Origin: Eulemur rufifrons
Taxonomy: Eukaryota; Chordata; Mammalia; Primates; Lemuridae
Assembly: GCF_041146395.1 (NCBI RefSeq)
Contig: NC_090986.1
Location: 44,366,001 to 44,430,000, forward strand
Reading direction: 5' to 3'
DNA length: 64,000 nt
The notes under the pieces were generated by a model. That model was not told the origin of the DNA and did not search any database. It saw only the letters and a list, made by a program, of their open reading frames with translations. Below, in pieces: positions 56,930 to 64,000 of the stretch. Numbering within the stretch: position 1 is the stretch's first letter; each line of letters starts with the position of its first letter. Both the position numbers and the translations under genes were made by a program.

Positions 56930-57250
56930 GCTCAGGTTATAAAGTGCGTTCATACCCATTATCGCATTTCTTTCTCACCACAGCACAGCAGCCACAGGTT
57001 TAATTGTTTGGATCACTAACAGGGTATTTGGGTGAGGCAAGAGACCACACACGTCTCTTTCATCAGCGCACTGCCAGCACACAGCCTGATGCAGGGCAGA
57101 GGTGCATCCCGTACTGAGTGGGGGTGCAGTCATCAGGCAAGCAGCACTCCCATTTCACAGACGGTGAAACTGAAGCTCCGAAAAGAACTTAGTGCTGGCA
57201 AGTGGCAGTTTAAAGTAAGGCCTTGTGATACTTCTTTTTCCACATACTGA
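56930..57250 (-). mobile_element. MIR/L2-like sequence, antisense (weak)
   Basis: TCCCATTTCACAGACGGTGA, AACTGAAGCTCCGAAAAGAA and CTGGCAAGTGGCAGTTTAAA resemble the MIR centre in reverse; the left part is less clear. Confidence 0.45.
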
Positions 57251-57344
57251 GTCTCAGCATCAATCTAAGCCCTTATCCTTTCTGTAGAAGACTAAAACTC
57301 TGTAAGAAAGCAATAATGTGAACTAGATATGCCTTGTATAAATT

Positions 57345-57745
57345 GTGTTTAGATGTCAAACTCATAGAAGTGGAGAGTAGAATGGTGGTGGATACAGCAG
57401 TGTGGGGACGGGGGGAGATGCTGGTCAAAGGGTACAAAGTTTTAGTTATACAAGATGAATGGGTTATAATTTAGTTGTATGAATAAGTTATAATTTAGTT
57501 ATACAAGATGAATAATGTATAGCAAGGTGACTGTAGGTGACAGTACTATGTTGTATACTTGAAATTTGCTAAATGTTCCCACCACACACACACAAACACA
57601 CACGCATCCATACACACGGATAGCTATGTAAGGCGATAGCTACATTAATTAGCTTCACTGTGGTGATCATTTCACAATGTATACATATATCAAAGCATCA
57701 AGCACCTTCAATACATATAATGAAAATTTAAAAATAAAAAATGTA
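57345..57745 (+). mobile_element. L1M 3'-end fragment
   Basis: CTCATAGAAGTGGAGAGTAG, AATGGTGGTGGATACAGCAG, GGTACAAAGTTTTAGTTATA, AATGTATAGCAAGGTGACTG, CTATGTTGTATACTTGAAAT, GTGGTGATCATTTCACAATG and ATCAAAGCATCAAGC are L1M 3' UTR landmarks in sense order, ending in an A-rich tail. A local tandem duplication of the TTTAGTTATACAAGATGAAT unit lies at 57442-57512, and a CA/CG-rich tract at 57585-57618 is internal. Confidence 0.88.
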
Positions 57746-57887
57746 TTCAGAAGGTTAAATGATCCACTAATAGTATCATACTATATATTAAATGACTATA
57801 CTCCCTTTTTTACTTCTTAAAATGTAAGTAAATAGACCTTTTACTAGCAAAATAGAAGTTTACAGGTATATGGAAAGAAGGGTTAGA

Positions 57888-58209
57888 TTATTTATTTGTT
57901 TATTTATTTATTTATTCGAGACAGGATCTCACTGTGTCACCCAGGCTGGAGTACAGTGGCACAATCATGCCACTGTTATCTCGAATTCCTGGGCTCAAGC
58001 AATACTCCTGCCTCAGCCTCCCAAGTAGTTAGGACTGCTAACTACTTGGTGGCATGTGCCACTGCACCAGCTATATTTTTTATTTTTTGTAGAGACTGGG
58101 TCTCCATATATCACTCAAACTGGTCTCAAAACTCTTGGCCTCAAGCAACCCTCCCACCTTGGCTTCCCATAGTGCTGGGGAGTATAGGTGTGAGCCACCA
58201 CGCCCAGCC
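57888..58209 (-). mobile_element. Old Alu, antisense, with internal palindrome
   Basis: TTTATTTATTTATTTATTCG tail (antisense), AGACAGGATCTCACTGTGTC, TTTTTTGTAGAGACTGGGTC, and the end GTGAGCCACCACGCCCAGCC. Target-site duplication GGGTTAGA at 57880-57887 and 58210-58217. AluJ-like overall. The normal GTAGCTGGGACTACAGG segment is replaced by a 12-bp inverted repeat at 58021-58049. Confidence 0.93.
58021..58049. repeat. 12-bp perfect inverted repeat inside Alu
   Basis: CCAAGTAGTTAG, loop GACTG, CTAACTACTTGG. Not part of the Alu consensus at this point; looks like a template-switch product. Confidence 0.9.
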
Positions 58210-58412
58210 GGGTTAGAAAATTTATTACCTTGGCAACCATGTGCATAGGTAGACTGCTTTAAGAAATCAGTCTTATTATACAATTGACATAACCTAAAGT
58301 AATCTTTTAAAACTTTCAGTTAATAAAATTGCCCCTACTTTAACCTCACAAAATAGATATTTCTTTTTTAGATTAATTACAGCATGATTCTGTACTAACT
58401 CTTTTTTGGATT

Positions 58413-58415
<3 letters not shown>

Positions 58416-58446
<31 letters not shown>
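58416..58446. repeat. (TA)n microsatellite
   Basis: About 31 bp of uninterrupted AT/TA dinucleotides. Confidence 0.95.
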
Positions 58447-58449
<3 letters not shown>

Positions 58450-59280
58450 CAAATTTTATAAGTTATCTAAGGATATAAAGATGACTAGAATGTAAAGGAA
58501 AGGAGAGTTATCAAAAATTTGAGTTGTTCTTATACTCACACTCTATCCACAAAGGTAAGTTCCTGTTAAAGTTTCCTGCTGGAATTACAGCTTTTGGAAA
58601 ATTTAAATCCTGATCAAGTCTGATCACAAGCTAAGATATACTAGATCCATGAAATTCAAATGAAATCACAGAAATCTTTATGTAAAATACCCTTTTTAGA
58701 ATAAAAATTGTACCATAAAATAGTGCAATATTCTTTTTTTCTAGTAACAACCAAAATTTGGTATTTTGCCATCATTTTTTCTGCATTCTAGATGGTGCTC
58801 CATTTGTCACATCAATAATTGACACCATTTAACACAGACTCTATATAAGTGTGTCATGCACATCTACAACGTGACTTCTCATGTCATGTTGTAGTTTCAC
58901 ATCCTACCACTTGATGGCAGATACGGTAAAAGTCAGTTTAAAGAAAAGGGGGGGTGGGGGCGGGGAAAGGGATCCCACAGTGCAGAGAAACCCTGTTGGA
59001 AATGCAGAGTCCCTTGACCTGGGGGTCTCCACATCTTTCACTTCAGGGACTCAGAACTGAGGTGCCACCCAGAATAGTGCGGAGCTGATGGGGTGAAGGT
59101 GTGTGCATCCAGGAAGCACCACGATGCTAGGGGGACAGGAAGAGAACTGGAGAGGGAGAAAGGAAGCAAAGGGGATGGAATTTAGCTACAGGTCATGAGA
59201 TGACATTCCTAGTGAAATAATATCATAATTATTAGACATTCTGTTTCTTAGTTTTATGATGGATCATCTGTACATAGAGG
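58447..59280. other. Unique sequence with G-rich tract
   Basis: No repeat recognised. 58948-58966 is a G-rich run (G7, G5 and G4 blocks split by T and C) with G-quadruplex potential on the plus strand. Confidence 0.45.
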
Positions 59281-59387
59281 GGTGAAACAATTTAGCCTTC
59301 AAATCTCTCTCTCTCTCTTTCTCTATCTAGAGAGCTAGAGACAAATATCTTTCTATAAAAGAGGGAGATATAGATCTTGCCTCTCTC

Positions 59388-59389
<2 letters not shown>

Positions 59390-59420
<31 letters not shown>
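59390..59420. repeat. (CA)n microsatellite
   Basis: A pure CA tract of about 31 bp following a CT-rich patch (59304-59330). It produces the His/Thr repeat in the overlapping 147-codon open frame, which is therefore not a gene. Confidence 0.95.
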
Positions 59421-59427
<7 letters not shown>

Positions 59428-59463
59428 AATACATTATATCTTTATATCATTACATCAAATGAT

Positions 59464-60490
59464 CAGGACCAGCTAAATAATTTGCCAGGTCCAGTGCAAA
59501 ACAAAAATGTGGCCCCTGGATCAGAAAGTAGAAAAAAAGTGATGCTGAAGACATTAATATTAAAATATAAAGCTTTTTTGTTTAATCCAGTCTTTTTTTT
59601 TTTTACTTATTTTTATTTGCTATTTAGTGTTGTTCTAAGTAAAGACAAATTAAAATTTCAAATTACTTGCATGAATTTCACATTCATCCTATATTGTGCA
59701 ATGACCATTTTAAATACAAATATGAAAGCATTTAATGTGTATGCTGGATCACCAAAATTACACATTTTGTGTTTTGTAGCTCATGCAGACATATGTATTT
59801 TGTTCTTACCAGTGCAGTGAAAAAGCTGCACAGAACTAACTCAACTTTTTGTTGGACTGTTTTTGTTTTGATATGCATACATTTTCTACCTTTGGCTTAT
59901 GATGAGCAAGGAAAGACTGAAAGGAAAAGGGACCATGGATTGCCCTCTGTTTCTCTTTTTTTCAGTCATCATTTTTAGCATAAGTGGTTGGCCAACACAG
60001 AGAAATAACACCAGTAAGAAAAGATATAGGGTTCTTAGTCATTTGTGCTTGTTAGAATTGTCACTCATCCTTCTTTCTACATTTGAAGAAAGTTCTGAAT
60101 CACATGAAAAGTGTCTCCAGAGATGTTAATACTCTCATTTATTCAGTTGTACATGTAACACACTTACCTTGTGGTTGCTTTGAATCTTGCTGAAAGATCC
60201 ACATCGTGGGTCCACTAGAATTTGGTGCTGATGGAGTACTGTAAACATTGTATGGAAATGCACAAAATGTGTAAAAACGAGATGACAAGGAATGGTGGAC
60301 TTCCATATTGCACACATACCTCCTCTGTTCATTCACAAACTCCAATGACCCATTGGACTTCAGTTACAAAACACAAATTCAAAAATTATTAAACATTTTA
60401 AGACACTAACAGCAGAGCACTAAATTAAACATGGTGCCCTTCTGAGCACTGCGCACCTGCATAGATTTTATATCTCTGAAGCTGGCCTTG
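59464..60490. mobile_element. Ancient hAT-like DNA transposon (probable)
   Basis: Left end CAGGACCAGCTAAATAATTT and right end (minus strand) CAAGGCCAGCTTCAGAGATA form imperfect terminal inverted repeats. The adjoining sequence (CCAGGTCCAGTGCAAAACAA at the left; GTGCCCTTCTGAGCACTGCG at the right) is typical of an old mammalian hAT family (Tip100/Zaphod-like, from memory). About 1.03 kb; no intact transposase frame. An 8-bp target duplication is not visible. Confidence 0.5.
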
Positions 60491-61624
60491 ACAATATTAC
60501 TCAATTTTTTTAAATATGAAAAAAAAGTCAAACAGTGGCTATCATCAATACTTTAAATGATTTTTCAATTCCACAAAATTATCCTTCAATTTTGTTCAAA
60601 GCCAAGAATTGGAATTTACCTGTCTTGCAAATGCTTTACCATAGTGGTCATTAAAGCCATTTATTTCCTTTCTGGAAGCACATGAGCAAGGCACCTTAGC
60701 AAGAAATCAGACAACCGAGACATATGCCTACTTTTGAGACACGAGCTAAAGGGCATGATGAAAGGGGAGATGGAAAAGGGGAACCTCATCTCATTTATGG
60801 CCACATTTTCAGACAAATCAGTTGTAGGAAGGAGTATGTGTGGAAGCTGAGGATCTGGAAATCGATTCCCTTAAAACTATGTGCACCTGGGTACCCCTTA
60901 GAAGGTCTTTGCATGATTCCAGTGTAATGAAGTTCCTCAGTTAGAAGCTTGGTTAGGGAAGTTAAAACAAAACTATAATTCATAAAATGGCAATAAAAGT
61001 CCTAACAAAATTTAAGTTGTACAAAAAAACTTCTGATTTTATCCCCAAAATTTAAATTCAATAAATTCTTGCTAGAGGAACTAGATTTGGTTATTTAGAT
61101 GAGGAATGATACAGATTCTGGGATTTTATTACTTATAACTCTAGAGAGTGTGGCTGAAGAAGTTAAATATCTATTGAATTCTCAGAAATAACATCTGTAG
61201 TTTTTTTAGCTTAGTAATATAAATGTGTTTCGTTTATCTTTTAGACTCAGATTTTTTTTTGAGTAGCCTCTATATATAGGACATCTGATTTAAAAACTCC
61301 AGTCTAAAAAGTTTCTTGATGAGATTTTTTGTCTTTAGAATTAAGATACATACTCACCGACAGGCATTCATCCTTGACATTTTATGATTTGCTTTCACTC
61401 TGTGCCTAATAGCCCATGTAAATAAGGCTAATGTATTAATATAATATTGCCTATATTTTAAAGGACTAACATATACTATTTTTTTTAAAAGGCTTGCATT
61501 AAATTCTTTCTAAATTTTGGTCCAATATTCTCTTTGATAAATTACAGGTTTAAGTTTCTCAAGATAATATTCTACACAAGAATAAATGAACTTCAGAGTC
61601 TGTAATCCTCGATTTGTCACAGAG
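60491..61624. other. AT-rich sequence, nothing recognised
   Basis: No repeat, exon or RNA gene recognised. Confidence 0.4.
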
Positions 61625-61700
61625 CTCATTTGTTTATTCAACAAGGAAAGATTGAACACCTTACATGTGTCAGATGCATTGCAAGGCAGTGCCATTGGTG
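61625..61700 (-). mobile_element. L2 3'-terminal fragment, antisense (weak)
   Basis: CATTTGTTTATTCAACAAGG, GAACACCTTACATGTGTCAG and GCATTGCAAGGCAGTG resemble the antisense L2 terminus. Short. Confidence 0.5.
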
Positions 61701-64000
61701 TACAGTGGTTAACACTGAGAATTTTTTTAGCCTGAACTGTAGAGATGACCTAAGAATGTTTGAAGCTTTTATGGCCCTTTCCTTGATCCTTAAGTCAGTG
61801 AACAAATTAAACTGCAAAAGCTTATGATATAGTAACTGTTTATTGTTGTTCATATAGAATTTCCATCTTAATATCCCTCAAGTGACAATGTTTATAGGCA
61901 TAGTCTCTTGAGAGATAAGAAAAATGTTTTCAATTGAAATAAATACCACAATGTGTTTTAGATCCTATTCTTTATATTTTACTAGCTTGAAATTGTTTTT
62001 GGATGAGACATCTACATGCCACCCTGGCGGATGTTGAAAATAGGGAGGAAAAGTCTTCTTTTCTTACTTGATGAAATGGTTTGATTGTCATGTACTAGAA
62101 ATGACCTCAACACATAATTGATCCTGCCTTTTAATTATTGTCAGAAATAGTGGCATAAGATCAAGTATTCAAAACTCAAATCATAAGTTTTGGCAGATGT
62201 CCTCCAGCAGTAATTGGCTTATATCCAATACTTCCACGGAACAGGTCAAATTATTCAGTTATCTATGGATACGTTTTGCCAATTAATCTATCTTGAAGGT
62301 TCACCAGGAGCTACATTGTTTAAAATGAGATATGTTTCATAGATAACTTTTGTAAGATATTTCATGTCTATGGGAGGGGGTGTAGAGTGGGTATTGATAA
62401 CTACCACCTTGGAATTCATCTGGGCTATACGTCTATTTGTTGAAACAGAGGAAGAAATATTTTTTGAGAAAATCTCAACGCTTCTGACAGTCAATTTTTT
62501 GGCCCACTTCCAAGCAAAGATGGCATGGCTGGTTTTCAAAAATATATATTTTAAGCTCATCCTCTGTTAGTCAAGTGTCAAGTATATATGTCCACTTTAA
62601 AATTGCAACATTGAGTTTTACTTCTTTTTTCAAACAATATTAACCTTGAACTCTCTGGTGTCCAAATATTCTCAACTATTCATTTCAAGAAATAATATTT
62701 GTGAAAGATACACAGTCCACAGATTATTCTAAATTTTATTCTGGGGTCAGGCTAGCTGCATATTTATAAAATACAGTTTGGGAATAATTATAATTGCTCT
62801 TACTGCATTTTTTTCAGGAAAATGGCACTGCCATCATTAGGGGACATAATAAAAAACATTATAAGAAACAACAATTTTTAGCAGGGCTAACCTTAGGGAG
62901 ATTAAGGACATTTTCACTTTTATTGTACATAAAGGAGATCACGTAACATTGCTTACCTTATAGGAATTGTCTTTCCCTTACAGGAACTGTGTTCAAAGTT
63001 CCCTCTTTGTTTTGAGGAAAAGCTCACCACTTGTGGGTAGAATTTTTGGTATACACTGTTGTGTACTAACACTGCTTCCGGTTTTATTTTCTTCTCATTT
63101 ACTTTTTTATTCAAATTCCTCATCTCTTTTTTATCTTATTCTGTGTCATGTGTTGCAGTAATGTGATAATATTTAATTATATAAACTTTAAGTAAAATAT
63201 TTTTATAACTGTATATGAAATAAACAGAAAGAGTTTAAGATTTCAGAAATGGAGCCATTTCCTCTGTGGTCAAATTCTGAAATGTGATCATAGGATTGGG
63301 TTATTGACAAGGAGTGGAGTTGAAGGTCTTTAAAGGATCAAGAAAAACTGAGGTTATGACATTAGGAATCTAGAAATAGCTTAAGATGGTAACAGCCGGT
63401 AGAGTGGAAAGTAGCACAATGAGTTGACTGTCTCTGTTTGAAAACCATCACTGAGTGCCTGGAAGTCCACACAAGAAAAACGAGACGGTTGTACCACACA
63501 GAGTAGTCAATGCCATCGGCAAATTTCGTGTAAAAGATGGTCGAAAAGTGTTTTGTTTAAGATATAGGGGATTTCCAGAGGTAACAATGAAAGGATTAAT
63601 GTAGGCAGTCAGTACAGGTGAGGACGAGCATATCAGAGTGGAAATGGTAGTTAGAAAAATGGTCAGTGCTTGTGGGAAGGGATGGGAATCCTACATTTGG
63701 GGAGACCTTAGATGATAAAGGTAGAAGATCTGGATAGAACTAACTGGTCTCTGGTTCCAAGTGGTATCAATCTAAGTGGTGTCGGAACCTGGTCCCCATA
63801 GCCATCTCCTTGAGTTCTGGCCAGCTGGGAAAATATCAAATTTGGCATATCCACATTTCATTTCCTACTTAGTCTATGCTTGCAGATGTAGTGGCATATC
63901 TGTTATCTTCATCAACTCCTTTAAAACTCTCATTCTCTCCCAGAAATTCACAAATCTAGAGTCAAATTCAAGAAGGAAAATTCAAATTGCGCTGAGTGAA
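61701..64000. other. AT-rich sequence, mostly nothing recognised
   Basis: About 2.3 kb without a firm repeat. The purine-rich part at 63280-63760 has an antisense-L2-like cadence, but landmarks are too weak to call. No coding exon recognised. Confidence 0.4.

Noticed and set aside
59377..59820. 147-codon plus-strand open frame
   Set aside because: Starts in a (CA)n tract and continues into a hAT relic; composition is not protein-like.
1..64000. CRISPR arrays, operons, tRNA or rRNA genes, integrases or prophage
   Set aside because: No spaced direct-repeat array, no cloverleaf with promoter boxes outside Alu/MIR SINEs, and no prokaryotic gene structure; the window is primate nuclear DNA.
1..64000. 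A previously undescribed multi-gene system
   Set aside because: No set of intact reading frames exists in the window; all coding-like text traces to L1, L2 or mariner remnants.

Overview
The window is nuclear DNA from a primate and almost certainly a lemur (Lemuriformes). The main evidence is the Alu elements. Those at 14476-14820 and 34022-34368 carry the right-monomer end GCTGACGCCACGGCACTC, the left-monomer phrase GAGCAAGAGCGAGACCCC, and an extra A/T-rich segment (ATATGGACAGCTAAAAATAT) before the second GCCGGGCATGG. I know this arrangement from lemur Alus and not from human, monkey or galago Alus. The L1 3' ends are also of a non-human type. I cannot name the species.

I see no functional protein-coding gene, tRNA, rRNA, snRNA, CpG island or splice-bounded exon. 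The window reads as AT-rich intergenic or long-intron DNA packed with transposon fossils. Every open frame above about 100 codons either lies in a retroelement (L1 ORF2 remnants at 22991-23473 and 34822-36056; L2 reverse-transcriptase remnant at 54826-55327) or has no protein-like character.

Layout. 0-7.6 kb: ancient L2, MaLR LTRs, MER5A, L1M and MIR pieces plus an old AluJ-type element. 9.6-14.9 kb: two strepsirrhine Alus, a MaLR LTR, and a composite L1 insertion (10846-11923) that appears to carry a 3' transduction and a 5' inversion. 15-26 kb: L2 and L1M pieces, an AluJ, a second lemur-type L1 3' end (22763-23466), a probable solo ERV LTR (24243-24785) inside an older repeat, and a MaLR LTR. 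26-33 kb: mostly unique sequence with a possible conserved noncoding block (26880-27230) and a gammaretrovirus-like LTR (28292-28707). 34-38.2 kb: the most layered part, with a young Alu, a young 5'-truncated L1 inserted into an older L1, and an internally deleted mariner inserted into another old L1. 40-49 kb: Alu, L2, MIR, a palindromic MITE and a (CA)n tract. 49.3-53.6 kb: repeat-poor and very AT-rich, with two exact short inverted repeats. 53.6-55.8 kb: an unusually long L2 copy with reverse-transcriptase signatures, split by a MaLR LTR. 56-64 kb: L1M, Alu, simple repeats, a probable hAT transposon and unique sequence.

No set of genes works together here. The interest lies in retrotransposition history (transduction, twin priming, nested insertions, 3' UTR turnover) and a few candidate regulatory motifs. 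I found no previously undescribed gene system. All repeat family names are from recall of consensus sequences, without a database search, and boundaries of ancient repeats are approximate (tens of bases).
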